Shown: positions 42,332 through 52,918 of the stretch, piece after piece
Numbering within the stretch: the stretch's first letter is position 1
Layout of the letters: each line of letters opens with the position of its first letter
Source: Knufia peltigerae
Lineage: Eukaryota > Ascomycota > Eurotiomycetes > Chaetothyriales > Trichomeriaceae
DNA: 64,000 bases
Direction of reading: 5' to 3'
Assembly (NCBI GenBank): GCA_030247855.1
Contig: JAPDRN010000006.1
Location: 372,001 to 436,000 of the forward strand
Translations under genes and position numbers: made by a program
The notes under the pieces: model-generated
What the model was told of the DNA's origin: nothing
The model's database searches: none
Seen by the model: only the letters and a program-made list of their open reading frames with translations

Positions 42332-42623
42332 ATGGTCGACTCTAAACTCTTAACAACTGCTTTGGCAGTCATCGACGGGTACAACAAGTGGGACATGGAT
42401 GCCATTTTGGCTCCCCGGGCCGAAAACTGTACCCAAAGAGTATATCCCTTCCACGGTACTGGGTCCTTATGCAAACGAGTACTCTCTCATGATGAAAATG
42501 ACGGAATCTCAGGACCAGGTGTGGGAGATTAAGGACTTTGTTGATAGTGAATACAGCTCGAGCTTCTTTGCAAGTCTCGCACAGTACATCGAACAAGGTG
42601 GACCATGTATCCGCGACAAGTGA
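42332..42623 (+). pseudogene. SnoaL-like (NTF2-fold) protein, broken
   Basis: Fragment of a small SnoaL/NTF2-like protein of the fungal polyketide-cyclase type. The start reads MVDSKLLTTALAVIDGYNKW then DAILAPRAENCTQRV, the family N-terminus. After about 42440 the reading frame changes by one and continues as TVLGPYANEYSLMMKMTES and KDFVDSEYSSSFFASLAQY, the family C-terminus. Around 50-60 residues normally found between these parts are absent. No GT-AG pair in the short junction joins the halves in frame. It is therefore a deletion-plus-frameshift pseudogene beside the catabolic block. Confidence 0.75.
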
Positions 42624-43192
42624 GATCGAAGCCCAGAACTACCTCATCAGATCAGAAGTGCTTTGGAAGGAACACCTTGGTGGTCTGGCGCCTTGTCTAT
42701 GATGACCGTCTACTACTGATACTTTCAGTCGATGGGGTTACTCAAGACAAGACTATACAAGTGTGTATCTTGGCCAGTGTCAACGTGGGAATCGGATACG
42801 TTGACGTCGATACTTTGTAGACCCTGATGAGGACCAACATACCTACACTGGGTCCATACCCTGGTATCTGTATTCCCAAGAAACCACGTGTGTGTCGAGA
42901 TTGAATATAATTGGGAGGTGAAACATTTCGTACATTCTGTCATGTACTGTATGAAGTAATGCCAGTCGATGATCAGCCGAGACAAAATGTCGACGATCGG
43001 GCCGGGATTTTTTTCTCCAATTAAAAAGCCACGCGTTGTCACCTTTTCCCAAGCACCGCAAAAACCAACGTCGTAAACAATTGTGTGAACGTCGTACTCC
43101 GTATCACATAAAGGTACTTGAATATCCTCGGATTCTCTCAGCAACCATATCTCCCAGCACCGGTCCAAGCTTGCTCGAGATTTGAACACATC
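42624..43192. other. Intergenic region
   Basis: 569 bp before the phosphodiesterase gene, with one inverted TACGGAGTA copy (TACTCCGTA, 43095-43103) about 90 bp before the ATG. A 292-codon reverse frame starting here is an antisense shadow. Confidence 0.55.
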
Positions 43193-44259
43193 ATGGTCTC
43201 GTCCTTGGTCGCCGTTGTTGCGACAGCTCTCGCCCTGGGCACATCCGCCGCTCCCGTACCCGCGTCGGGCACGGCGGAAGGCTTGGACATCTCGACTACA
43301 CTCCAGAACATCCTCTCCAATACCCATAACAGTGATGCATACACATATCCGACAGACCTGACGAGAGGGATTGTTCCGGTAAGTACACCCCCATGATTTT
43401 TTCAAAGTCTCGCAATCCCGCCCACTTTGCGTCGTCTGACCTGGGACCATGGCATTGCCAACCACAGAAACCAATCCACTCGCACAACGACTACTGGCGG
43501 GACGTTCCATTCTACACGGCCCTGTCAGTAGGGTGCATCTCGACCGAGGCCGACGTGTGGCTGTACAACGACACTCTGTACGTCGGCCACGAGCAATCGG
43601 CACTCACGACGAGCCGGACGTTTGACAGTCTGTACGTCCAACCCATCCTGGACACGCTGCGTCGGGAGAACCCAACAACACAGTTCGTCAGCAAACCGAC
43701 CAAGAACGGAGTCTTCGACACGTCTTCGGGGCAGACCTTGTATCTGTTTGTCGACCTCAAGACCGACGGACCCAGCACGTGGCCCGTCGTGATTAAACAG
43801 CTCCAACCGTTGCGTGATGCAGGGTACCTGACGACCTACAACGGCACCGGCGTCACCCCGGGACCCGTGACCGTGATCGGCACGGGAAACACACCTCTCA
43901 ATCTCGTCCAGGGCGTCGACGACCGAGATTACTTTTTCGACGCCAACCTCGCCCTCCTGAGCACCACTCAGTCAAACATCACGCGAGAAGTGAGCCCCAT
44001 CGCCTCCACTCAGTTCAGCAAGTACTTTGGCACCATCAACGGGACCACGTTCAACGACACCCAGATCGCCACGCTCAGTCAACACCTTGCCGTCGCCAAC
44101 GAAAGGGGCATCCTGGGTCGGTACTGGGATACCCCCGCGTGGCCAGTCAAGACGAGAAACGCCGTGTGGTCGACCCTCATCGAGGCCGGCGTTGGACTTC
44201 TGAATGCCGACGAGTTGGACGAGGCGGCGGGATTCGGTGGTGTCAATGGATATTGGTGA
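43193..44259 (+). CDS. Secreted PLC-like phosphodiesterase (AIM6-like)
   Basis: 325-residue protein of the PI-PLC/glycerophosphodiester phosphodiesterase superfamily, like Altered Inheritance of Mitochondria 6. Exon 1 (43193-43378) encodes a signal peptide (MVSSLVAVVATALALGTSA) and TDLTRGIVP. An 89 bp intron (43379-43467) joins KPIHSHNDYWRDVPFYTALS. The superfamily catalytic pattern is visible as HSHNDYWRD, then STEADVWLYNDTLYVGHE (the acidic metal ligands and second His), then YLFVDLKTDG. Several NxT/S sequons suggest glycosylation. The start at 43193 was chosen for the signal peptide; an upstream in-frame Met adds 25 residues that would hide it. Confidence 0.87.
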
Positions 44260-44419
44260 TTTTCGTATAGAAGTCATGGATATACAAGACGAGCGATTTG
44301 CATTGCATTGCTTTCACCAGAGAAGTGATAATAATCTTGTTTCGACAATCCGCCGGTCATATATACACTCCAACCACCCTTGTGTATGTTACCCCATACA
44401 TAAGGTTCTGAAGAGTTAT

Positions 44420-45656
44420 CTACAACTTACTCTTTTCCTTCTTGACAAAAGCACCCTTCGCACTAACATCATAATCCTTGCCCTTCTTCCAACCCATCCA
44501 CTCTGCGAGCGCGCTCTCGCCACCCTCGCCGGGTTTCAAGGGCTTGCCCTTCCAAGGCGACGTGGGTGTTCTCCCGGGGCTCTCCGTCAGGCCCACAATC
44601 GGTCTATGGTCGTAGCCTGCGGATTCCATCTCGGCGTGCTCCAACACGGGTACCGCACAGGCGTCGGTCCCGTCAAAGACGGCCTCCCACTCTTTTCTTG
44701 TCTTTGTCCTGAACCGCCTGGTGAACAAGTCACGCATATATGGCCACGCTCGACTGTCGGTCCTGTCGAGTCCCTTTCCGGGTACGACCTCGTCGTGAGA
44801 GAACCCCAGTCCCTTCAGCAGCTCATCGTAGAATTGTGGTTCCAGCGCTCCGATAGACATGTATTTTCCTGCGTCCTTGCACTCGTAGCACCCGTAGTAC
44901 GGCGCTCCCCCGTCGAGCGTGTTTGTACCACGCTCACCGCCCCACATGCTTTCTTTTGTCAACAACCTCGGGAATGTGCCTAGGTAGCTCACGCCGTCAA
45001 CCATGTTGGCCTCGACGACTTGACCACGTCCGCTTGTGGACCGGTGGATCAAAGCGAGCAAGACACCCGTGAAAGCCGCGTGCCCGCCGCCCGCGAAATC
45101 CGCGAGGATGTTGCCAGGGGGCGAAGGGGGTGTGCCCCGGGCCCCCAACATGCTCAGCATTCCCGAGGCGGCAATGTAGTTGATGTCGTGACCCGCCATG
45201 GCCGAGTACTTGCCGTCGCGGCGGAACCCGGTCAGGCGCACAACGATGAGACGAGGGTTCGCGCGGAGCAGGACCCCCTTCGGGTCGAGGCCGAGTTTCT
45301 CGAGGACTCCCGGCCGGAAAGGGTCGATCAGGACGTCGGTCGTCGGGATGAGGGAGAGGAAGACGGCGCGCGACGAAGGGTCCTTGAGGTCGAGGGCGAT
45401 CGAGGCCTTGTGGGAAGTGAGGAGGTCGGTGGTCGGTGGGCCGGGGCGGTCGATGCGCAGGACAGACGCACCCCAGTCGGCGAGCAGCAAACCGCAAAAG
45501 GGGCCTGATGAAATATCAGGAGCGTTAGTATTTCATTCCTTGTGGTGGTATTGTAGATCGAGGATCAGATCCATCAGAGGATGCCAACGTACCAGGTGCT
45601 AGACCGCCGAGTTCTAGGACACGAAGCCCCGAGAGAGGGTGTTGTTGAGACGGCAT
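44420..45656 (-). CDS. CoA-transferase family III / alpha-methylacyl-CoA racemase, peroxisomal
   Basis: 382-residue class III CoA-transferase-fold enzyme. Exon 1 (45656-45593) gives MPSQQHPLSGLRVLELGGLA. An 88 bp intron (45592-45505) restores LAPGPFCGLLLADWGASVLR, the family CoA-binding start. Further motifs are HKASIALDLKDPSSRA, DPFRPGVLEKLGLDP, ANPRLIVVRLTGF, AGHDINYIAASGMLS, RGQVVEANMVDGVSYLG and GGAPYYGCYECKDAGKYMSIGALEPQF, as in AMACR. The C-terminus is KEKSKL, a canonical type 1 peroxisomal targeting signal. It probably epimerises 2-methylacyl-CoA before peroxisomal beta-oxidation of branched chains. An upstream in-frame Met (45752) could extend the N-terminus by 32 residues. Exon 2 is markedly GC-rich. 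Confidence 0.9.
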
Positions 45657-46062
45657 GGCTTGTTTGCTGAGTGAGGTCAAGCCCGTGTCCGAGATTGTGA
45701 TGTCTTTAGACTGGAGACGAGAGGATGTGATAAAGACACCAGTTGGCGTCAAGAGCCCGTGGTAGCTTCCTACATGACTTTGTTGGTGTTATGTATGGAG
45801 GTCGATATACGCGGGAGAAACTGACTGGCCGCGGTTTCGGTGAATGAGCCAAAGTGACCGAGGTTCTTTCGGCCCATGGAAAAAATGCGGGGATCAGCTT
45901 TAGCTGTCCACCGTACCAGGTTCTCGTACGGAGGAGTACTTCACGAGGCTAGCGAATGTTTTTGAACTCAGGGTCCGAGTAACTGGTATGACTACTGAGT
46001 ACTCGCCTCTAAGCAGGTATCTGATTTACCGCGCTGCATTGTCTGGCAATAGATCATAGATC
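45657..46062. other. Intergenic region
   Basis: 406 bp between the racemase start and the permease stop, both reverse strand. It contains short CCGTAC and CGTACGGAGG-like sequences near 45911-45945. No gene. Confidence 0.5.
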
Positions 46063-47923
46063 TTAAAACAGCTTGCTAGCCACCTTCTGAAGGATACCTC
46101 TCTCCTCGGTGGGATCCTGCTCAATCACATCCACGCGTCCTGTCCAGAGATCAATATCCTGGATGGGCACGATTTGTGTCTTTTTTGCCAACTTCCAGAC
46201 AAGATAGAAAGTAATGAATATTCTAATTGACAGGATTAGTACTTGACTTCCTTTAAAACATGGGAGTTTGACGTACGGAAGCCCAATATAAGCCGATATG
46301 AAGTGACGAGTGTCCCAGTTGCCACGAGTAAAGACGGCAAAGCCATTGAAGATTAGAACCATACCAAAAAACACCACCCCTCCCCAAGCCAGGTAGGGCT
46401 GGAATGGTGACTTGAACGGGAGAGTGTCACGGTCGATGTTGTGCAAAAGGAGCGCCCGGCGGAAGCGTGTGTAGGCCAAGCAGATGGAGAACCATGTGAG
46501 TAAGTATGCGATGGACACCAGGCTCGAGAACCATTTGAACACGTCGGCGCCGCCCGACGAGACCGTCATGTATGTTAGAAGGCCAATCGACGCAGTGACA
46601 CCCACACCTACCCAGTTTCCAGTGGTCAGTGTGATTGTTTCGCTTTCTAGGTTCCCATATAGGGAAATACTAACAGTAAATGGGGACACCTCTCTTGGTG
46701 CACTTGAGGAAAATCCTGGGTGCTTGACCCTGGACCGCCAGTGCATAGAGATATCGAGAGCCAGTGTACAGGTCGGCGTTTGCCGCCGACGAGGCTGACG
46801 TAACGAGCACGGCATTGATGATGTGCGGCAGGACGGGAATGCCGGCGCTTCGAATGGCGACGATCCAGGGAGACTGTGCAATGCCGGTGCCGTAGAGGAG
46901 GTTAGGGTTGTCGGAGGGGACGAGCACTCCCACCGCAAACGATCCCATACAGTAAAAGATTAGAAGACGCCAGAAGACACGACGAATTGCTTTGGGGATG
47001 TTGCGCGTCGGGTTTTTCGTCTCGCCCGCGGCCACGGCCACCTGCTCAGCGCCACCGAACGCGAAGGCGGCGTTGATCAGGGTGTTGAAGAGGCCGAGAA
47101 AGCGACCGGTCGAGCCCTTGGCGATGTACTCGTTCATGGGTCCGGGATGCTTCCAGTATCGAAAGCCGAGTCGGTCGTGAGACGGTCCGCCGCCCAAGTC
47201 GAGGCAGAGTGCCATGATCAAGAGGCCCACAATGGTGAGGATCTTGATCGTGGCAAAGAGAAACTCGGCCTCGCCATACACCCCAACCGTGATGACATTG
47301 AGAACGACGAGCGCGACTAGGATGACGGTGATCCAAGCAGCAGGCTGTTGCGTCAATCAGTCAGTCAACGTTCGCTCCGGGGGCAGGTTAATGCGCTATA
47401 AGCCACACTCACGTTGATGTCCGTCCAGAATTGTATAAGTACCACGGCCGCAGAAGTTTCGGCGCTGATGGCAATGGCACAGTTGTACCATTGATTCCAC
47501 CCAATCGCGAATCCGAAAGCAGGGTCAACGAAACGAGCGCCCAGCTGGGCAACCATACCAGGTAGAGGGAGCAAGGAAGCCATTTCCCCCAGGCATTGCA
47601 TCTGTGAAGCACGGGATTGTTATTAACAGTAGGGCCAAGCTGTGGTCAACACTCACCATGGCCCAGATGGCCACTGAGGTAAAGCAGTAACCTAGCCAGA
47701 GCGACAACGGACCGGATGTGGCCAAAGCACTCCCAATCCCCAAGAAGAGACCAGTGCCAATGGTGCCTCCCAACGCAATGAACTGGACATGGCGTTCTTT
47801 GAGCGATCGATGGAGTTGTCCATTCGGGTCAGAGACGGCCGCCTGATCAGCGCTGATTGTCGCTTCGAGGTCTTTTTCAGTTGCCATCTTCGAATCCATT
47901 TGGATCTTAGTAGGATGGGTCAT
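46063..47923 (-). CDS. Amino-acid permease (APC/YAT family)
   Basis: 538-residue, 12-helix plasma-membrane amino-acid transporter. Exons are 47923-47657, 47601-47413, 47344-46675, 46607-46277 and 46222-46063, with introns of 55, 68, 67 and 54 bp. The N-terminus is cytosolic and charged, followed by LKERHVQFIALGGTIGTGLF, the signature of fungal amino-acid permeases. Other motifs are MMQCLGEMASLLPLPG, GFAIGWNQWYN, FGGAEQVAVAAGETKNPTRN, and SRYLYALAVQGQAPRIF then KRGVPIYCVGVTA. The last splice gives AYIGLPIFITFYLVWKLAKK; unspliced, it would insert 18 residues in a helix. Substrate range is unknown. Confidence 0.93.
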
Positions 47924-48367
47924 GGTTCATTCGAATGCTGAGGAGGACGATGCCTCGCCATCATGATCACAAGCGGACTCATATACTGTAGCGGGTAAAA
48001 GGGGTTCAGAAGATGATAGTTAGCATGATGAATTGACCGATCATCTAGGACTGGATCTAGAAATTGACTTTGGGGCTGGGAAAGAGTGAGGTGAGCATAC
48101 GACGTATACTCGGAGGGTCAACTATCTGATGACAGCTTCCAGTCGCCACCAAAGCCTGATAAGCGATCGGGAATTGTTGCAACACAGAATTTCCCGATCT
48201 CCGATGTGGAAAGAAGTTCACCTTCCACACAAGGCTTGCGACCTGGTTTTAACATCTCACCATGTAGATTATCAATGAACAAGAGGCTGGTCTTCAGTCC
48301 ATTGAGTTTTTGCGTGGCTCATTCAATATTGCTCGTCTGATCATCTACAAACCACAAACCCGCCAGC
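47924..48367. other. Divergent permease/cupin promoter
   Basis: 444 bp between the divergent starts of the permease (-) and the small cupin (+). Short frames only; no repeat recognised. Confidence 0.5.
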
Positions 48368-48766
48368 ATGCCTCTCGTCCAAAAAGAATTCACCACCCGA
48401 CCGACCCATCCTGCTATCGGCGCAGCTCCCGTTTCACCACCATGCGAGGGTCAATGGTACTCGATAGGCCCCAAGATCTGGGAGTTACTCCTAAACGGCG
48501 AGAGCAACTCAGACCAAAAGTCCGTCCTACAGTGGTACGAACCAGGGGCGGTATCGGTCACTGACGAAATAATCACGCACACGTATATCGAAGAAGTATG
48601 TTTCATTGAGGGAGGGCTCGAAGACGTCACACTGGGCCAGGGCTGGACCCAGGGAGCGTATGCGTACAGATTGCCCGGTATGAAGCATGGCCCTTACAAA
48701 GCTTCTCCTCAAGGTTGTCTACAGTTTGTCAAGCTGGTACCGGCTTCCTACATGTCGAAAGAGTGA
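48368..48766 (+). CDS. Small cupin-fold protein
   Basis: 132-residue intronless single-domain cupin. It reads MPLVQKEFTTRPTHPAIGAA, then VLQWYEPGAVSVTDEIITHTY and YIEEVCFIEGGLEDVTLGQGW, ending in AYRLPGMKHGPYKASPQGC. The pattern WYEPG...H-Y-EE...EG...W..GAY..R.PGM.HGP is that of ChrR-like/DUF4437 cupins. It is similar in layout to the minus-strand cupin at 52502-52918 (EECYIIEG and RPPGMLHGPCKA), so the two are probable paralogues. Likely an enzyme or sensor of a small molecule; the reaction is unknown. Confidence 0.82.
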   Translation: MPLVQKEFTTRPTHPAIGAAPVSPPCEGQWYSIGPKIWELLLNGESNSDQKSVLQWYEPGAVSVTDEIITHTYIEEVCFIEGGLEDVTLGQGWTQGAYAYRLPGMKHGPYKASPQGCLQFVKLVPASYMSKE

Positions 48767-48901
48767 CCGGGAATCGGTCAAGTATATCATTACCTTTCCC
48801 GCGACAGAACTTGTAATACAGAAAATGAATGGTTTAGAATAGATCTATCTGTGAAGTTGTGGGGTTTTTTACCTTCAAGGCATAATAAAAGTTATTATTC
48901 A

Positions 48902-51217
48902 TTACCCGTCATAGCAAAAATCCACATCGATATTATCAATAACCTCTTGCCACGTCTGCAGATCCGTGAGTCCAGGGAAAGTGCCTGGAAAGAGTTGGTC
49001 TTGCCAGACAGGAGTTTTCCCTGCGTCCAAAGTAGACGGTGACACCATCTCCAGCGGCCCGACATTCATCAGAGCAGCATTCTGGTCGGTTGCCATGGTC
49101 AGATCAACATCAACCGGCACAACATTGCTCGGGCCATCCAGGTTGGGGACCTGTGATGCTTCTGGAGTCTGTCGCTGGGTCCCGGTGTTCCTTTGGGCGC
49201 TATTCTGCAGTTGTTGCTTCAATTTGGCGATACACATTTCTACCACCTTGATTTCAGCCAGGCCAAACTCGCTCAACCACATCTCCGACCTCTGCATCTC
49301 ACAGTAAGCCTCTAGATCTTCGACCACGCCAGGAGTCTGCGGAGATTTGACCTCCCGGACGGCGATGATGCCCAGGATGATGGCGCTGTTGAAGAGTTGA
49401 TGGGCAGCAAGGCTAGTTGCGTATCGCTTGGCGGCGTCCGTTGTATGGTTATTGAGCCGAGTCCCTAGATCGGCTCGTGCCGATGAAAGACAAGCATGTC
49501 TACTGAACTCGTAGCGATTGGTCATGGAATAGCGGAGCAGGAATGGCCGGTGCAACGTGATGCGTGCGAAGTGAAAGCTGGTGTGCAGATACAATCGCTG
49601 CCATTTCAAGTAGCCATGCGTCTCGTCGAGGGACAGATCAGGGTTCTCCAGCGCGAAGTAGTGAGGGAGTGTGTCCTTCCACCTCATGAGTTTCTTATCA
49701 AGCGCCAATACATCTCGATAAGAGGCCGCATGAAACTGGAAACACGCTTCCTGGATCTGCCCGATGACTTTGGCCAGTCGATATTCGAAAGATGCCATGG
49801 CACTGATTGTAGGGTTGGTAAGGGGCTGAGGCTGTGCTGAGCGTGCCTCGTCATCGGTCATGTCGTCCACGAAGATATTCTGAGGCTCTTCCAGAATGCT
49901 CTGAGCATCCGAGATGACCGACGGCCTCCCTAGGGCGAGGGAAATCATCCGGTCGAGCGTGTACAGATGACCCCACAGTCGTCGACGCGTCTCTGTTGAT
50001 CTTTTGGGCAGTCCCCATTTATCTCCGTCCACGTGAAGACCCTGTGCAATGCCGATTCTCGCGGCGAACCCGACCGTTAACCAGCTTTCAGCCAGTCTCT
50101 GGGTTTGGATCAGATACCGTGTGATCAGAACCCCGGCACGAACGAGGTCCGTACTTTCGCCGTAGAACGACGGAGCCAACACGATTGCCCTCCTCGAAGC
50201 CCAGTAGAACCTCAAGGAAGCTTCTTCATAGTCCCGCTTCGTGTCCGGCGTGCTTTCCAAAGGGCAGTCTAGGTAGGCGCCGATGGCAAGGATGACAAAC
50301 AAAAGTGCAAGCCACCTCAAGTCTACCGTCGTAACGTCGTCGAAGCCCGATTTGCGCTCCCAAAACTGAACGTAGCTTTGTCGGAAAGACGTCGGATGCA
50401 CGGCGTCAATGTCTTGGTTCACATCGTTGAAAAAGCGATCCACCAGGTGGTCCACGGTGGTCTTCTGCCTCGGGAGGAGACCCAACAGGTCCCAGATCTG
50501 TGAGAATGGACCAGACTCGTCACGAAACGGTCGTGCGTCTAGTGCTCTTCTCGATCCGGTCCCTGCAGGAATGACAGGAGCCGAAGAGTCGATCATGACG
50601 GCCGCCACCTGAGGCCCAAAATAAGAAGTACCATAAAATGCCGGAGCGCCTCTGGAGCTCCAGAGTTGCCCAATCCGCGGCTGCTGCGACTGAGATGGCA
50701 TGGCTCGTGTGTTTGTCGTTGCCAGTCCACCGCTCCCAGTCACTTCCACCACTTCGTCAGGAGTCGGAGACCGTGAGCGGAGTTCTGGCGCACGGCGCTT
50801 TGGGTCCCGAGATCGCTTTTCCCGGCATCTAGGCTCCGGCTGGTGCTGTGGAGGCGGAGGACCAGAGCAGAGATAACCAACACCTCGTCGAATGCAATTC
50901 ATGCAAGGTAGGTTGCCATTACACTATCAAGTCTCACTCAGTCAGCCCCGTGAATAGGCAATATAACTATCGAGGCCAATAGATTTAGGCTTCAGAAGCG
51001 AACTGGGTCTCTCCGAATATGGCCCTGAATTCTCATTCGATGCCTTTTCGGTAGATGGAAAATGCATTGCAATCTCCCTTACCTTTTGTTTTCTCGTGTG
51101 ACACTGCGAGCAGGCAGAAGCATTCCGTCCTCGTTTGCGAGCGCCTGGCCGCGGCTTAGAATTTGCCGATGACGGATCAAGCTGCGCTCCAGTCGCAGAA
51201 GATGCATTGATTTCCAT
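48902..51217 (-). CDS. Zn2Cys6 fungal transcription factor
   Basis: 718-residue regulator in two exons. Exon 1 (51217-51083) encodes MEINASSATGAQLDPSSANS and CSQCHTRKQK. A 159 bp intron (51082-50924, GTAAGG...GATAG) joins CNGNLPCMNCIRRGVGYLC, completing CxxC-x6-C-x5-C-x2-C-x8-C. The frame that starts at MNCIRRG alone would have half a zinc cluster. The body has the fungal-specific TF domain (VDHLVDRFFNDVNQDIDAVH, VDLRWLALLFVILAIGAYLD, WLTVGFAARIGIAQGLHVDG, RRRLWGHLYTLDRMISLALG). It lies between two cupin paralogues and a dehalogenase-like gene, which are plausible targets. Confidence 0.9.
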
Positions 51218-51583
51218 CCCGCCACTTACAGAAGACGCGGTCTTTTTTGGTGCTTGAAAACAAAGCTGCGATCTTTCGGTGCGACTGGCTCAAGATACTA
51301 TCTCGTAGACTTGATAATGGGAATCTGTGGAGGAGGACGAGGGGGAGGTTAATGACGATTGCCGGAGCGGAGAAATGGATTTTCGGAATCGGCTTTTTGG
51401 TTCCTTTGTATAAAGGTAAGAGCTAAGGAAGTCTGTGTTGCTTACCTGAGCATCCGACATTCAGACCTAGAGCTCCGGCGTATAGATGCTGTGATAATGC
51501 CGATATATAGGTAAGATTTTTCGACCCTGTCCCAGAGACACAGAGGTACCTTCTTGACCTGTGCTTGACTATCCCCGCTCCAA
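51218..51583. other. Divergent regulator/HAD promoter
   Basis: 366 bp between the divergent starts of the regulator (-) and the HAD hydrolase (+). No repeat or extra gene seen. Confidence 0.5.
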
Positions 51584-52297
51584 ATGGCGAATCGCATCAA
51601 AGCTGTCTGGTTCGACTTCATGGGCACCTGTCTGGATTGGCATTCGAGCATCGAAAAATCCCTGCCATCCGCACTTTCCGAGTCCGAGAAATCGAGTTTT
51701 GCCTTGGAATTGAGGCAGAGTTACTTTGACTATAACGCCAAACGCCTAGTCGACGGAAGAGAGGTGGAGGATTTTGACCACACCCAAAGGCGGGTGCTGG
51801 ATGCCTTCCTGGACCGGGAGCCGAACCTGGCCATTAAGCACTTGTTCTCGGTCGAAGTGAAAGAACACTTGGTGGCCGCGTGGCATCATCAAGAAGCTTG
51901 GCCAGACGTCGCTGAAGCTCTGAGAAAGTTGAAAAGAGATAGTGAATTGGAAGTGTACGTCCACGCCAACGGCAGTACGCGACTTCAGTTGGATCTTGTC
52001 AAGTCAGCCGGGCTGCACTTCGACATGCTATTCTCCAGTGAGCTGTTGGGGCTTTACAAGCCCGCATCAGAAAGTTATCAAGCCGTGATGAAACTGTTGA
52101 AGCTCAAACCGGACGAATGTGTCATGGTTGCCGCCCATGCATACGACCTGAGAGGCGCAAAAGCCGTCGGGATGAAAACAGTCTATGTGTACAGGTGGAC
52201 GGACGACATTAGGGAAGATCAGGGAGTGGTGAGGAAGGAGAATGATGCATATTTGTCCGATATGGACAATCTGGGTAGTGTTATTGCAAGCCTATAA
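51584..52297 (+). CDS. HAD-superfamily hydrolase, type II haloacid dehalogenase-like
   Basis: 237-residue cytosolic enzyme in one exon. Motif I is KAVWFDFMGTCLDWHSS, with Asp11 as the nucleophile. Motif II is VYVHANGSTRLQLDLV, the conserved Lys/Tyr loop is GLYKPASESYQAVMKLL, and the acidic motif is CVMVAAHAYDLRGAKAVGMK. This set, with a helical cap (residues about 20-100), is that of L-2-haloacid dehalogenase-type enzymes. The members are dehalogenases or phosphatases. Position beside a regulator and cupins suggests catabolism, but actual dehalogenation is not proven by sequence. Confidence 0.9.
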   Translation: MANRIKAVWFDFMGTCLDWHSSIEKSLPSALSESEKSSFALELRQSYFDYNAKRLVDGREVEDFDHTQRRVLDAFLDREPNLAIKHLFSVEVKEHLVAAWHHQEAWPDVAEALRKLKRDSELEVYVHANGSTRLQLDLVKSAGLHFDMLFSSELLGLYKPASESYQAVMKLLKLKPDECVMVAAHAYDLRGAKAVGMKTVYVYRWTDDIREDQGVVRKENDAYLSDMDNLGSVIASL

Positions 52298-52501
52298 GAC
52301 CGAGCACGAGAAATGAAATGCTCCAGAAAATTCCGAGTATTGGAGCATGATCAGGTCATTGAAATCGACCGAGGTGAGGTGTTGGTGGGTCTGACACACG
52401 CATATAAATTTCGGAATCTGCGTAATGAGTAGCTACATTGTCCCGCTCTCGTAAGTGTCAAAGGAAATATAGGCATATGAGTGCTCAAAGCAACTCGTCA
52501 A

Positions 52502-52918
52502 CTACTTCTGTTCATATCTCGCCATACAGATCTCCCTGCACCCGATCTTTTCATCCGCCTTGCAAGGTCCATGCAACATCCCTGGTGGCCTGCAACAGTA
52601 ACTGCCGGCGGCGAACCACTGCTTCTTGCCTACGTCGTAGAATCGACCCTCGATGATGTAGCATTCCTCCCAGTAATCATGCGAGCAGACTGTGTCTTTG
52701 TCGAAGTTGTCGGACGGGTTTCCGCCCCACACGCTGCCAGGAGAGTGTTCCTTTAGAATGGTTTTGTCGCCTGTGGTCGGGTCATGAGAGAGCAAATAAG
52801 TCCGATAATTGGTGAAGGTGCCATCGGCATTGGAGTGAGCAGTGACGTTGGACGAGAAAACTCCCTTGCTGTCGGCGACGGGTGTGAATTCGATCTCGGG
52901 TTTGGCGAGTGATGGCAT
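52502..52918 (-). CDS. Small cupin-fold protein (ChrR-like)
   Basis: 138-residue intronless cupin. Key parts are FTNYRTYLLSHDPTTGDKTI, EHSPGSVWGGNPSDNFDKDT, SHDYWEECYIIEGRFYDVG and CCRPPGMLHGPCKADEKIGC. The EE...EG...PPGM.HGP pattern matches the plus-strand cupin at 48368-48766, so this is a probable paralogue. Histidines in SHDYWEE and MLHGP are likely metal ligands. The start at 52918 is followed by a family-typical short N-terminus; no other methionine fits better. Confidence 0.82.
   Translation of the reverse strand: MPSLAKPEIEFTPVADSKGVFSSNVTAHSNADGTFTNYRTYLLSHDPTTGDKTILKEHSPGSVWGGNPSDNFDKDTVCSHDYWEECYIIEGRFYDVGKKQWFAAGSYCCRPPGMLHGPCKADEKIGCREICMARYEQK

Noticed and set aside
42725..43603. 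292-codon minus-strand ORF
   Set aside because: Overlaps the phosphodiesterase 5' end antisense, with Arg/Cys-rich composition and no domain.
45020..45602. Plus-strand ORFs across the racemase
   Set aside because: Antisense of the GC-rich CoA-transferase exon 2; no family features.
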